Source: a virus. Taken from it: a DNA stretch of 35,859 bases. The DNA is taken from IMG/VR virus record IMGVR_UViG_3300034106_002112, positions 1 through 35,859 of that record; one strand, 5' to 3'. Positions 1 through 10,068 of the stretch are shown piece after piece. The notes under the pieces are model-generated. The model ran no database searches. It saw only the letters and a list, made by a program, of their open reading frames with translations, and had not been told where the DNA came from. Every line of letters begins with the position of its first letter. Position 1 is the stretch's first letter. The translations under genes and the position numbers were made by a program.

Positions 1-63
1 TTGGCAGAGCAGAACCCCAACATGGCGGTTGATGAACTGATGAAGATTGTGGAAGGCCCCTAA
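1..63 (+). CDS. C-terminal end of an upstream gene (partial)
   Basis: The first 63 bases read in frame 1 as 20 codons ending in TAA, with no stop before the left edge (last residues MKIVEGP). The next gene starts 2 bases after the stop, and its ribosome binding site (GGAAGG) lies inside this gene, so the two are probably co-transcribed and coupled. The fragment is too short to assign a function. From its position it is probably another structural gene. Confidence 0.6.
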   Translation: MAEQNPNMAVDELMKIVEGP

Positions 64-64
64 G

Positions 65-1651
65 ATGTTTTTCGACAACATTTACGGTATTGACCCCGGC
101 AAGGGTTTGGGAGGCACTTCTGGAGATCAAGAAGGCGATTTCCCGATGCCAACCAACCCACAGACTCCGGGCGCATTCGGCAACTCGTTTAATCAACTGA
201 CCCAGTTTTTGAACAACTCAAATCTGGCTCAGGCGATCCCGTTCCTCGGCTTGTCGGCCCTTGCCAGAAACTCCTCCTTCTTCAATCCTCCCCCCACCAA
301 GGTTGGGTACCAAGGCGGCATCCCTCAATACACCGCTACCCGCGAGCAGACTCCATACATCTCCGGCGCACAGAACGAAGCACTGCGTTTAAAGCAAGCG
401 GCGCAAGACGCCATGTCCACCGGGGCAACGCAGGAGCAGGTGCGTGAGGCAGCACAGCGCACTTACGGCATTTCTCCATCGCAGTTTGATCAGGCCATGC
501 AGGCACAGGGCACATACCGTCGCCCCGGCTTAGGAGGGATCACTTACTTCACCCCGATGCAGTACACGGGGACGGGGAAGATGATTGGCGGTCTTGGTGC
601 CGGGGAAACTGTTGGCGGTGGCGCGGTAATGCCGACCCCTGGAGTTGAAGGCTCTGGGCAAACCGGCGGCATCTCTACACTGCCCATTACGCCCGAGCGC
701 AGAACCGCACAGCAAGTCACCCCTGCACCCAAGCAGACTTACTCTCCTTATCAGACTGCCCAGGCAATCTATGACGTGCTCAACCCGGGCGGCGGGATCA
801 CTGGAACCCTGTCCCAAGCAAGGCAGGGTGCTTTAAACCGTGGCGTGTCGGCTGAACAGTTTGACACTGCCTTGATGCCTCGTCTGTCTCAGGCCATCCG
901 TGAGGCGCGGGAACAGATGCCCTCTGCAACCGACGCCCAGATTCGGGATGCGGCAGCACGTCGTTATGGCATTGATGCCGCCACGTTTGACAAGGCTGCT
1001 ACTCTGGCTGCACCAACCAACGCACAGATCAAGTCTCAGATTGCGGCAAACATCGATAAGCCCCAAGAGGTTGCTTGGCTTGCCAACACCTACGGACTTG
1101 ATACCAAAGAGTTGTCCGACATCACAGGGTTCACTGACAACCAAGTCAGGACTTACTTCGCCGATGCTGATGTGGCATTGCCTTCTGCCAATCAGGCGAT
1201 TGACAAGTTCACCGATGATCAAGTTGCCCAGGCTATCCGGGAGTCGATGAAGCAGGGGTTCACTCTCGCCCAATCAAAGCAGGGCGCGGAAGAGAAGTAC
1301 GGCGTATCCAAGGCGCAGATTGATCGCGTCACAAGCAAGGGCGGCTTTGCCGGTGGTGGCTACATGCCCGGTGGTATCGCCATGCTTGCCAAGGGCAGAT
1401 ACCTTAGAGGCAACGGCGACGGCGTATCCGATTCCATCCCTGCCCGCTTTGCAGGATCGGGCCAAGAGGCTCGACTGGCAGATGGGGAGTTTGTGATCCC
1501 TGCCCGCGTCGTATCTGAACTTGGTAATGGTTCATCCGATGCCGGTGCTCGTAAACTCTATGCGATGCTTGATCGTGTAGAGGCCCGGGCTAAGAAATCA
1601 AAGCGCGGCAAGCCATCTGGCGCAGACCGTGAACTGAATAAACTAGCGTAA
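65..1651 (+). CDS. Phage structural protein with YGI repeats and DGEFVIPA tail motif
   Basis: A 528-residue protein when started at ATG 65 (MFFDNIYG), which has GGAAGG about 9 bases upstream. An in-frame ATG 18 bases earlier lies inside the preceding gene and is less likely. The middle holds at least four diverged copies of a ~30-residue helical unit built around R/Y-YGI/V-x3-x-FD (RTYGISPSQFD, RRYGIDAATFD, NTYGLDTKEL, EKYGVSKAQID). The C-terminus has a Gly-rich stretch, then GDGVSDSIPARF and LADGEFVIPARVV. From memory, that tail segment is shared by structural proteins of many aquatic phages. The function is not established; a role in the tail or connector is inferred from position just before the ejection-type genes. 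Confidence 0.75.
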   Translation: MFFDNIYGIDPGKGLGGTSGDQEGDFPMPTNPQTPGAFGNSFNQLTQFLNNSNLAQAIPFLGLSALARNSSFFNPPPTKVGYQGGIPQYTATREQTPYISGAQNEALRLKQAAQDAMSTGATQEQVREAAQRTYGISPSQFDQAMQAQGTYRRPGLGGITYFTPMQYTGTGKMIGGLGAGETVGGGAVMPTPGVEGSGQTGGISTLPITPERRTAQQVTPAPKQTYSPYQTAQAIYDVLNPGGGITGTLSQARQGALNRGVSAEQFDTALMPRLSQAIREAREQMPSATDAQIRDAAARRYGIDAATFDKAATLAAPTNAQIKSQIAANIDKPQEVAWLANTYGLDTKELSDITGFTDNQVRTYFADADVALPSANQAIDKFTDDQVAQAIRESMKQGFTLAQSKQGAEEKYGVSKAQIDRVTSKGGFAGGGYMPGGIAMLAKGRYLRGNGDGVSDSIPARFAGSGQEARLADGEFVIPARVVSELGNGSSDAGARKLYAMLDRVEARAKKSKRGKPSGADRELNKLA

Positions 1652-1660
1652 GGACTAGAA

Positions 1661-2542
1661 ATGTCTAACGGAACCACCGCCACAAACCCGTTTTCCACGG
1701 CAGCATCTGCGTTTACACCCACGCTTGGCAAAGTGGCGGGGCAGGAGCAGACGCTCTCTAGTTACGCTGCTCCGTATATCACGGACATGCTTGGCAAGAC
1801 TGCCGCGCTGTCCAACACTCCATACCAGACCTACCAGGGACCGCTGACCGCAGGCGCTTCGCCGCTTCAGATGCAGTATTTCCAGGGTCTGGGGAATATC
1901 GGATTCCCCGGGCAACTGGGGCAGTCGTTTACATCGACTGGTGCGCCCACCATCCCGACGGCTTCGACCACGGGACCGACTCAGCCCACTTCTGCCGCAT
2001 CCGGTATCGCGGGTCAGTACATGAACCCGTATCTCCAGAATGTGCTTCAGCCACAACTGGAAGAACTGCGCCGTCAGTCTCAGATCGAGCAGATGCAGAA
2101 CGCCTCTCGGATGACCAAGGCAGGCTCGTTCGGCGGTGGTCGGCAGGCAATCCTTGATGCAGAGTTGCAGCGCAACCTGTTGAACACGATGGGCCGCACC
2201 ATTGGACAGGGTTACTCCACCGCATACGACAAGGCGATGGATCAGTTCAACCGTGAGCAGGCTCAGGGTATGGGTCTTGCGGGGATGTTGGGCAGTGCCG
2301 GTGCTACACAGCGAGAGATTGAAGCCCAGGGCATCGCGGCTGATCTTGGCGAGTTCAAGGAGCAGCGAGATTTCCCGTATAAACAGTTGCAGTTCCAGCA
2401 GGCCATGCTTCAAGGTATGCCGGTGGCAGCAACGAACTACGCCTACCAGGAGCCGAGCCCGTTCTCGGAAATGCTGACCGGCGCGGGCGGACTAGAGGCC
2501 CTATACAGGACATTGTTCCCCACCACCCCGACCAAAGGCTAA
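1661..2542 (+). CDS. Putative virion/ejection protein
   Basis: A 293-residue protein starting at ATG 1661, with AAGGA a few bases upstream and 9 bases after the previous stop. It has a low-complexity Ala/Thr/Gly/Pro N-terminus, then a long helical region containing SFGGGRQAILDAE and alternating Gln, Glu and Ala, which would suit a coiled coil. It shows no signal peptide or clear membrane segment. Similar proteins lie next to internal virion proteins in podovirus-like genomes, so a minor structural or ejected protein is the best guess. No catalytic motif is visible and the function is unproven. Confidence 0.65.
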   Translation: MSNGTTATNPFSTAASAFTPTLGKVAGQEQTLSSYAAPYITDMLGKTAALSNTPYQTYQGPLTAGASPLQMQYFQGLGNIGFPGQLGQSFTSTGAPTIPTASTTGPTQPTSAASGIAGQYMNPYLQNVLQPQLEELRRQSQIEQMQNASRMTKAGSFGGGRQAILDAELQRNLLNTMGRTIGQGYSTAYDKAMDQFNREQAQGMGLAGMLGSAGATQREIEAQGIAADLGEFKEQRDFPYKQLQFQQAMLQGMPVAATNYAYQEPSPFSEMLTGAGGLEALYRTLFPTTPTKG

Positions 2543-2550
2543 GGTAAATC

Positions 2551-4221
2551 ATGGACGGACAGACCCAGATTCCAGAAGCCCTGATGGGCGCGATGCTGAT
2601 TGAGCAGGGCTCTCAAAAGGGGCAGTTTCAGCCTGTTACCCGGGATGGTCAGCCTACAGTCGCTGCCCGTTTAATGCAGCAAGCCACACCTCAGCCGATG
2701 GGTGTTGGTCAGGCTATGGAGCAGGCAGGACTTGCCGCGCAGATTCAGGCTATGCAGGCGCAACAGGCTCAACAGGCTCTGATGCAGCAGGCGATGGCGC
2801 AGCGTCAACCTCAGATGTTGGCAGGCGGTGGCATTGCAGGACTGCGTGCGGACATCGATGGCTTTGCTGATGGCGGGATCATTGGGTACGCCGTTGCGGG
2901 CGACGTGGACGAGCAGCAGGCTATTGATATTGGCGCTGAGTTTGGTGGGTCTGTTCCCTCTTCAGACGAAATCAGGTTGCGTGTTCCTAGTCCTCGTGGT
3001 GAGAGGATGATGACTCCCGCAGAAATGCGGAATGAAGGTTATCCAGAGACATATATTCAAGGAAGGCTTGAGAGGGAAGGATTTGTCTCGCGCCCCTCTG
3101 CTCAGGCCGCTCCTGCTGCTACCTCTTCTAAACCACAACCGCAAGCCTCATCTCAAACTGAGCCACAACCGCAACCGCAAGCCAGTGCTCTTGCAAAAAT
3201 TCCGCTGAACACTCCTAGCGGGCGGACCTACAGCGCCGAGTCTCCGTCAGCAGGCATGTTCAATGCGGCCCGCGCTCGCTTGGGAATGATGGCTACTGAG
3301 CCAGTTTCTCCGCAACAAGGGATTGAAGCCTCACTTGCAATCCGTGAGGCGAACGATGCTTATCGCCGCCGTCTTGGCATGTTGACCGAGATGGAGGAGA
3401 TCAAGCGCCAGGAAGATGAGTCTCGTGCATTCACGGCGGAGCGCCAACAAATGTTGGATCGGCGTCGTCAAGAGGCTGCGGACAAGAGGCAGTCCGAACA
3501 ACTTGGTCGGTTCCTCCGTGGTGCTCGTGGCCGCACGTTGGGTGAAACGCTTGGTGCTGCCGAAGCCGCTCGTGAGGCGTTTGATGTGGGCATGCTCAAT
3601 CAAATCCGTGGGTTTGAAGACCTCAATCTTCAGATCAAGGGATTGCAGATTGAGAAGCAGAATGCGCTGAACAAGATGCGTAATGACATCGCAACTGGCG
3701 ATTTCAAATCGGCGATGGACAGCAAGCAGAAGGCTCAGAACGCCCAGAACGAACTCCTCAAGGCTTACGCCGAAATCGATCTTGCTCAGGGCAAGTCTCT
3801 TAGCCAAGAGGCAACAGCCCGCATGCAGGCTACGCCGCAACCTGGCGAAACCGAGCGCATGATGGCTAACTATCAGCGGTTGCTCCAACAAGACCCGACT
3901 GGTAAGGCAGCGCAAGAGTATTTGGAAACGGTTGGCGTATTCAAGGGTGCGGGCCGTCGTGTGCCCCCGCAAGAGGCCCGTCAGCGTTTGCTTGAAAACT
4001 ATGCTGACAACTGGGAAAAGATGGACTTCATGGAGAAGAAAGAACTCCAAAGCAAGGGCATCAAGACCTACGAGGACTACGTTAAGTACCGCGATAGAGT
4101 TGCCGGAGTTGCACCAAGCCAAAGCACGGGCTCTGGTGGCCCTGCCGTCGGCACTATCATGGACGGATACAGATTCAAAGGCGGCAATCCGGCAGACAAG
4201 AACAACTGGGAAAAGGTCTAA
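2551..4221 (+). CDS. Putative internal virion protein, Gly-rich and coiled-coil
   Basis: A 556-residue protein beginning 8 bases after the previous stop. The N-terminal ~90 residues are rich in Met and Gln. They lead into a Gly-rich segment (MLAGGGIAGL, FADGGIIGYA) resembling the small glycine-rich patches seen in phage ejection proteins. A Pro/Gln/Ser linker at about residues 185-215 precedes a long charged helix, about 270-430, with strong coiled-coil character. The C-terminus ends in MDGYRFKGG and NNWEKV, a tail I recall from similar phage proteins. The next gene starts 3 bases after the stop. The structural or ejection role is inferred from composition and neighbours. Confidence 0.65.
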   Translation: MDGQTQIPEALMGAMLIEQGSQKGQFQPVTRDGQPTVAARLMQQATPQPMGVGQAMEQAGLAAQIQAMQAQQAQQALMQQAMAQRQPQMLAGGGIAGLRADIDGFADGGIIGYAVAGDVDEQQAIDIGAEFGGSVPSSDEIRLRVPSPRGERMMTPAEMRNEGYPETYIQGRLEREGFVSRPSAQAAPAATSSKPQPQASSQTEPQPQPQASALAKIPLNTPSGRTYSAESPSAGMFNAARARLGMMATEPVSPQQGIEASLAIREANDAYRRRLGMLTEMEEIKRQEDESRAFTAERQQMLDRRRQEAADKRQSEQLGRFLRGARGRTLGETLGAAEAAREAFDVGMLNQIRGFEDLNLQIKGLQIEKQNALNKMRNDIATGDFKSAMDSKQKAQNAQNELLKAYAEIDLAQGKSLSQEATARMQATPQPGETERMMANYQRLLQQDPTGKAAQEYLETVGVFKGAGRRVPPQEARQRLLENYADNWEKMDFMEKKELQSKGIKTYEDYVKYRDRVAGVAPSQSTGSGGPAVGTIMDGYRFKGGNPADKNNWEKV

Positions 4222-4224
4222 GAA

Positions 4225-7200
4225 ATGGCTAAGCCTTGGGAACAGTTTCAGGATGAAAAGGGACCGTGGTCTCAGTTTCAAGAGCAACCCAAACCTGTTG
4301 CGCCGCAGTCCGGTGCGCTTGTCTCAGGCTTTAAGTCTTACCTCCCCCAACTTCAGGAAACCTACGGCGGCATCAAAGCGCTGTTGGGTGTCGGTGCTGA
4401 GCGTGCGCTTGGCAGGGGCACTGTCTCTGAAGCCCTCATGCGTAGCGGCGCAGAGTCGATGGCCGAGGCTGAGAAGCGCATGGCCCCGATTGCCACGCCT
4501 GAGCGGTCATCGTTCACCAATGCTTTGGACAAAGGTATCGGTTCCGTTCTGACCGAGTGGCTTCCCTATCAGGCAGGCTCTGGCGCGGCCAACCTGCTTG
4601 AGTCTCTTGGCGTGATGTTCGCCGGTGGTCTAGCCGGTACTGCCGTTGCCCCTGGTGCGGGCACGATTGGCGGTGCTGCAACCGGTCTCGTTGCCAAGGA
4701 AATGGCAAAGCGGGGCATCAAGGAAGCGACCGAGAAAGTCCTCAAAGAGTCTGGCGAAGAAGCGGCTAAGGCATTCTTGGAGCGTGAGGCCAAAGTTGCT
4801 ACAACTGAAGTGGGAAAGCAACTTGTAAAAAAGCAGGAACTTGCAAAGAAGATTGGCGAGACCGCTGCCCTTGGTGCTCAGGCCGGGTTCTACGGTACGG
4901 GACAGACGGCACAGCGTGCGTTTGAAGAAGCAGAGCGTCGCGGTGAGGCGATGTCTGACATTGAACTCTCCCGTGTCCTGCCTGCTGCGGCGGTGTCCAC
5001 AGCGGCTGAGTTCATCAGCGACAAGATTGGTCTGGGTGCGTTCAAAGGATTGGACAAGGCCAGTCAGAACTACGTTGGCAACATCGCTAGAAACATCTTG
5101 GTCACCGGCACCAAGGAAACGCCGACCGAGATCGTCCAGTCTATGGCCGAACGGTTTGGTGCGAAGTTATCACTCACTGACGCCGCAGCACTGAAGGAAT
5201 ATATCGACGCGACTGCCGCTTCGTATGGCATGTCCACCGTGCCTGGTACGGTTGGTGGTGTCCGTGGGACGATGGCCGCTCGTGAGCAGGCCAAGGCGGA
5301 GGCAGAGCGCCGTGCCCGTGAGCCGGAGGCTCCTGCCGCACCTGAAGTGGTAACGTTACCACCCACGGCTAAAGAGCAGATCGAAGAAGCCACTGGTGTG
5401 ACAGCACCGCCTGCCGGTGTCACGCCAATGACGGCAGAAGAGGCTGAAGCCGCAGGCGCTGCCGAACAAAGGGCAACTGCTGAACGCGCCCGTATCGCCC
5501 GTCTGCAACAGATGGCCGAAGCGGACATGGAGGCTCAGGAAGAGCGTGCCCGCCGCGAAGGTATTCAGCCTGTCGTTCCGCCCCGTGCTCCAACACCTGA
5601 GCGTACTGTTCCTCCCTTGGCCGAGCGAGAAATGCCGCAAGCCACGCCGATGGATGAGTTGCGGGCCAAGCAGGCAGAGGTGGATCGCCGTCGCCTTGAG
5701 GCAGGACTGCCCACTGGCGAGTCGTCCATGTTCCCCGGGTTCCAACCCCGTCCTCCTTTGGAGGGAGAGGCTCCCACTCCTGCCGCTCCTGAGTTGGTGG
5801 ATGAGCGCCCGATGACTGAGCGTGCGGCGCAGAACCGTTTGCTCGTTCTAAAGAACCTGTACAAGAACTCAGGCCGTGATCCTGAGAGCATTGCTATCGT
5901 TCCGCATCCCACAGTGCCGGATCGGTTTGCCATTCAATCGTTGGACCGCCCAGTTGAGTTAACCCCCAACCTGCCGGAGACTGCCGCACAGCGTGAGCCG
6001 TCGCCCAAGGTGCTTGATCCGGTTGAGGCATACGTCAACATTCAGCGCCGTACCAATACGGATGCGTCTCGTCGCTTTGTGCAGGATTGGGATGCAGGCA
6101 AGATCACCCGTGCCGATGTTGAACTGGCTCTTGAGCAAGAGAAGAAAGCAGGTCAGCCTCCGGCTCTAACGTACACCGCTGAAGGTGAGCGGGAGATCGA
6201 GCCTGCTGATCAATACAAACCACGTGGTGAGCGGTTTGTTCCGCCTTCTCCTCCGCCTGTCACTCCGCCAACGGTTACCGAAGAAGAGCCTCCGACAGAA
6301 GAACCTCCTGGTGGTGAGCCTCCTCCTCCCACAGTTGAGCCACCCAAAACGGTTGCAGAACTGCGGCAACGTTTGCCTGTCTTTTCGGACAATGCGAAGG
6401 TTCGTGCCGCCAATAACAATGCATCGTTTGAAGACTTGGCTAACGCTTTGTCTGCCAGTTCCAATCCAGTGACTGCTCGTGTTGGAGAACTTGCAAAGAA
6501 AATCTCCAAGGAAGTCAGGCTGTTGAAGCCCAAACGTCTGAACAGAGCCGGAACATATGCGGGCGTGTACAACCGCATGTCTGACACAGTGCAGATGGAT
6601 CCGAGATATGCGGGTGATGAATGGACAAACACACATGAGGTTGTGCATGCGTTGGTTGCCCGTTCTCAGGTCAACCCCACGCCGCGCCAGAGGCCCATCG
6701 TCAAACAGTTGGACGATCTGTATGAGTTTGTCCTGAAAGAGACCAAGCGTCGGGGCATCAACCCGAAGACGATGTATGGTCTGACGAACTCCCGCGAGTT
6801 TGCCTCTGAGGCGATGAGCAGTTCGGAGTTCCAGTTCTATCTGATGGGCATCCCCTACAAGGGCAAGCGCAGCGCATGGACTGAGTTCACTCGACTTGTT
6901 GCCAACCTGTTGGGAATTAAGGACACAAATGCCCTGACGGAGGCAATCAACCTCGTTGACCGTATTGCTCAGACCAAACGTGCTCCGTACTCATCAACTA
7001 TGTTTGGTGAGGTGGACTTCGGGCCTGATCGCCGTCCTCTCCTGCCGGACCTGACGCAGACGTTGTTCTTCCCTCAAACGGCACAGCAACGCGACCAAGG
7101 ATATGCAAGTCGCCTAAAGAATCCTGTGACGCTGAAGGATGGGACGCGCCTGTCTGGTTTTACTGATCCTGTTCAGCAAACAACGTTTTATGGGTATGAC

Positions 7201-10068
7201 AAAAACGGTGAGCGTCTGACGGTTCGCCGGGAGTTTGTCAACCCAGAAGACATCGTTTCGTCGAAAGATTCAAACCGTACTGCTGAAAAACTTAGGCAAG
7301 CATTGAAAGATGCGGGTGAGTTTGAGGCTATGGACTTTGCCGAGCGAGAAGAAGGTGAAGCGCCCACTCTGGCTGCCGGTGCCAAGCCGATGGACGTGGT
7401 TGGCTTCATGGGGATCAAACCTCAGAAGCAGGAAGAATCCACGGTTGACCGCACCAAGCGGTTCATCAAAGAGTTTAAGGAAGACCCTGAGTTCACCAAG
7501 TCTTCTATCGGCCAAGCCTTGAATGAGTTCAAGAACAAGTTTGAGAACAACGTGTTCTCGACTGACTCGGCCTTCAACAACAAGGTCCGCAGCGAACTGA
7601 TCAAGGACATCGATCAGAACAAAGATGTAATTGGCACGCTCATTGAGATGAGCCAATCGCAGACGGTTCACTCTGATGCACTGGGCGGTGTGTTCATCCA
7701 GATGGGTGGACTGCGCTACGACAACGATGCCAAGAAGTGGGTTGGGTTTGAAGAGAACAACAACTTCATCAACCTGTCCCGCAAGATCGATGACATCGCG
7801 GCCAAGTACAACTTGAGCAAAGAGGAGGCAATGCGGGTGGCTCATGCCAACTTCATTGCCCGTCGCCTGCGCTCGCTTCAGGATCGCAACGCTGAGATCG
7901 AAACGGAGATCGCCAACCTTCCCAAGGGTGACGAGAAGATCGCCAAACTCAGGGAATCGATTGTCAAGATTCACCTGAACGACGATCAGATCCAAGCCGG
8001 TCTTGACCTGTCCAACATGATGCCTGAGTTGAACGAAGTGTTCGACACTTGGAATGGCATCCGTACCAACACCGTCAAACTGCTGGTGCAGAGCGGCATG
8101 TGGAGCGATGAGACGGCCAACGCTATGTTGGATGTCATCGACTACGTTCCCTTCTACCGCGAAGAGCAGTTGGAAGCAGGCGAAGGTCCGAAGGAGTTCG
8201 TGCGTGGTCTTCAGGTCAAGGCCAAAGAGCACCGCCTCAAGGGCTCTGACAACCCGGTCAACGATGTGTTTGACAACATGGTGCGGTGGACGCAATACGC
8301 GGTCAACCGTTCCATCCGCAATCACAAGTCTCTGCAACTGATCGATCAGGCCGTCAACATCGATGTCATCGACGGCAAGATGGCAGAGCAGGTTAAGGAA
8401 TCGGGTGACAACGTTGTCCGCGTCTGGCGTGATGGCAAGCAGGAGTTCTACAAGTTTGCAGACCCGCTGTTTGCGGATGCATTCCTGCCCATCCAGAACG
8501 TCAGCATTCCGAGCCTGAAGATATTCTCGTGGTTCGCCAACCTGCTGCGTCAGTCGGTGGTTCTGTATCCGCTGTTCTCGGTGGCACAGGTGCCGCAGGA
8601 CTCGTTTGCCGCGATGTTCTCATCCGGCCTGCAACCCAAGTTTGCTTTCCGCATCCCATTCTTGGCGGTCAAGGAGTTTGTGCAGACGATCAGGAAGACC
8701 TCTGCCACTCACAATGAACTGAAGAAGTACGGTGCTGTGGGTGTGCGTGACTTCACCTCGACCGTGATCCGCGACGATGCTGAGATCGTGGCCGGTCTGA
8801 AGAAGGAAGAGGGTTGGGTCAAGAACGCTATCGCCAAGTTGGGCCACATCTCGATGGCGGCTGACAACGCTGTGCGGCAGGCGGTCTACGACGCGGCCCT
8901 GCAACAGGGTGTGTCCAAAGCAGAAGCCCTTGAGAAGGCGTTTGAGATCATCAACTTCCGCCGCCGTCCCAAGAGCGCATTGCTCAACATCGCAGGGCAG
9001 ACGATCCCGTTCTTCTATGCGTACCTCGCAGCACAGCGCGTGGCATACAACACGGTCACGGGCGTGGGCATCTCCCCGCAGGAACGCAAGGCAGGACTCA
9101 AGACTCTGGCCTACACCTCCTCTGCGGTGATGGCTCTGTCGTTCCTGTACGCGATGCTCAACGAGGATGACGAGGAGTATCAGAACACTCCGACCGCCCT
9201 GCGTGATCGCACCCTGACCGTGCCTGGTACTGACGGGTTCCGCATCCCGTTGCGCCCTGACTTCTTCCTGTTCCCCAAGATCGTCGGTGAGCATCTGTAT
9301 CACCTGATCACGGAGAACGGATTCAGTGATTCGGCCAAGGTCCGCACGTCCATGAAGGATGCGGCGCTGGGTGCAATCCTGTCTCCGACACCGTTCCCGC
9401 AGGCGATTAAGCCGGTGCTTGAGGTTGGTATCAACTACAACTTTTTCACTGGCCGTCCGCTGATCGGGTTCTTTGAGCAGAAGAAGGAAGCCGAGCGGCA
9501 GTTCAATGACAGCACGTCAGAGTTTGCCAAGGTGATTGGCAGCACTGGTCTAATCTCCCCGATTGCGGTTGATCATCTGATCCGGGGAATGTTTGGATCG
9601 GCAGGTGGCCTGTTCCTGTGGGGCACAAACACCATGATCCAGAGCGATCCCAATGTGGAGCGCCCTGAGTTGACGTTCCGAGATGCTTTGGCGGCGCTGC
9701 CTGGAACCAGTGGTCTGTTGTCCAAGCCTTCAGAGAATGCGCTGAAGAATGACTTCTATCAGTTGCGTGATGAAGTTGAGAAGGCCAAGAACACCTTCGA
9801 TGACTACAAGAAGTACAGCCCGCAGGGGTTGGAAGAGTACGTCAACAACGAGAAGGCGATGGCCCGACTGGCGATGGCAAAGCAGGTCGAGAAGATCTCT
9901 ACTCAACTGTCAAAGATCAGGACATCGATCAAGCAGATCAATCAGATGCCATCATCCATGATCTCTGCTGACGAGAAGGAGCAGGCGATCAAAGAGTTGC
10001 GTCAGGCCGAGAGAGACATGCTCAAGGCAGCAGGTGTGCCTGAGATGAGGAAAGCGGCGCAACTATAA
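4225..10068 (+). CDS. Giant polyvalent/ejection protein with HExxH motif and LPD38-like region
   Basis: A 1947-residue protein, the largest in the window. The N-terminus carries two W-x-QFQ units (PWEQFQ, PWSQFQ), followed by a Gly/Ala-rich hydrophobic stretch at about residues 120-165. A long Pro/Glu/Ala-rich linker spans about 340-690. A zinc-peptidase-like motif HEVVH is at residues 804-808, with SREFASEA at 856-863 offering a glutamate as third ligand. Residues ~1575-1720 (INFRRRP, then IPFFYAYLAAQ and a hydrophobic segment) resemble the large polyvalent protein-associated domain LPD38. Known polyvalent proteins of phages and conjugative elements are thought to enter the cell with the DNA. 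The same role here is inferred from size, domains and position. A GTGGTAACGTTACCAC palindrome lies inside the gene at 5347. Confidence 0.8.
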   Translation: MAKPWEQFQDEKGPWSQFQEQPKPVAPQSGALVSGFKSYLPQLQETYGGIKALLGVGAERALGRGTVSEALMRSGAESMAEAEKRMAPIATPERSSFTNALDKGIGSVLTEWLPYQAGSGAANLLESLGVMFAGGLAGTAVAPGAGTIGGAATGLVAKEMAKRGIKEATEKVLKESGEEAAKAFLEREAKVATTEVGKQLVKKQELAKKIGETAALGAQAGFYGTGQTAQRAFEEAERRGEAMSDIELSRVLPAAAVSTAAEFISDKIGLGAFKGLDKASQNYVGNIARNILVTGTKETPTEIVQSMAERFGAKLSLTDAAALKEYIDATAASYGMSTVPGTVGGVRGTMAAREQAKAEAERRAREPEAPAAPEVVTLPPTAKEQIEEATGVTAPPAGVTPMTAEEAEAAGAAEQRATAERARIARLQQMAEADMEAQEERARREGIQPVVPPRAPTPERTVPPLAEREMPQATPMDELRAKQAEVDRRRLEAGLPTGESSMFPGFQPRPPLEGEAPTPAAPELVDERPMTERAAQNRLLVLKNLYKNSGRDPESIAIVPHPTVPDRFAIQSLDRPVELTPNLPETAAQREPSPKVLDPVEAYVNIQRRTNTDASRRFVQDWDAGKITRADVELALEQEKKAGQPPALTYTAEGEREIEPADQYKPRGERFVPPSPPPVTPPTVTEEEPPTEEPPGGEPPPPTVEPPKTVAELRQRLPVFSDNAKVRAANNNASFEDLANALSASSNPVTARVGELAKKISKEVRLLKPKRLNRAGTYAGVYNRMSDTVQMDPRYAGDEWTNTHEVVHALVARSQVNPTPRQRPIVKQLDDLYEFVLKETKRRGINPKTMYGLTNSREFASEAMSSSEFQFYLMGIPYKGKRSAWTEFTRLVANLLGIKDTNALTEAINLVDRIAQTKRAPYSSTMFGEVDFGPDRRPLLPDLTQTLFFPQTAQQRDQGYASRLKNPVTLKDGTRLSGFTDPVQQTTFYGYDKNGERLTVRREFVNPEDIVSSKDSNRTAEKLRQALKDAGEFEAMDFAEREEGEAPTLAAGAKPMDVVGFMGIKPQKQEESTVDRTKRFIKEFKEDPEFTKSSIGQALNEFKNKFENNVFSTDSAFNNKVRSELIKDIDQNKDVIGTLIEMSQSQTVHSDALGGVFIQMGGLRYDNDAKKWVGFEENNNFINLSRKIDDIAAKYNLSKEEAMRVAHANFIARRLRSLQDRNAEIETEIANLPKGDEKIAKLRESIVKIHLNDDQIQAGLDLSNMMPELNEVFDTWNGIRTNTVKLLVQSGMWSDETANAMLDVIDYVPFYREEQLEAGEGPKEFVRGLQVKAKEHRLKGSDNPVNDVFDNMVRWTQYAVNRSIRNHKSLQLIDQAVNIDVIDGKMAEQVKESGDNVVRVWRDGKQEFYKFADPLFADAFLPIQNVSIPSLKIFSWFANLLRQSVVLYPLFSVAQVPQDSFAAMFSSGLQPKFAFRIPFLAVKEFVQTIRKTSATHNELKKYGAVGVRDFTSTVIRDDAEIVAGLKKEEGWVKNAIAKLGHISMAADNAVRQAVYDAALQQGVSKAEALEKAFEIINFRRRPKSALLNIAGQTIPFFYAYLAAQRVAYNTVTGVGISPQERKAGLKTLAYTSSAVMALSFLYAMLNEDDEEYQNTPTALRDRTLTVPGTDGFRIPLRPDFFLFPKIVGEHLYHLITENGFSDSAKVRTSMKDAALGAILSPTPFPQAIKPVLEVGINYNFFTGRPLIGFFEQKKEAERQFNDSTSEFAKVIGSTGLISPIAVDHLIRGMFGSAGGLFLWGTNTMIQSDPNVERPELTFRDALAALPGTSGLLSKPSENALKNDFYQLRDEVEKAKNTFDDYKKYSPQGLEEYVNNEKAMARLAMAKQVEKISTQLSKIRTSIKQINQMPSSMISADEKEQAIKELRQAERDMLKAAGVPEMRKAAQL
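5347..5362. promoter_or_regulatory. Intragenic copy of the GTGGTAACGTTACCAC palindrome
   Basis: A perfect 16-bp palindrome inside the polyvalent protein gene, read there as codons for VVTLP. The 14-bp core TGGTAACGTTACCA recurs at 15854, 21169, 28515 and 28585. The reading frame across the core differs from the copy in the ParB-like gene, so the repetition cannot come from a shared peptide. No promoter is obvious nearby. Confidence 0.5.

Noticed and set aside
7270-8337. 355-residue antisense reading frame
   Set aside because: It is a shadow of the polyvalent protein gene; no ribosome site and no domain. The same applies to long antisense frames at 1655-2413, 3331-4287, 8620-9303 and 11752-12258.
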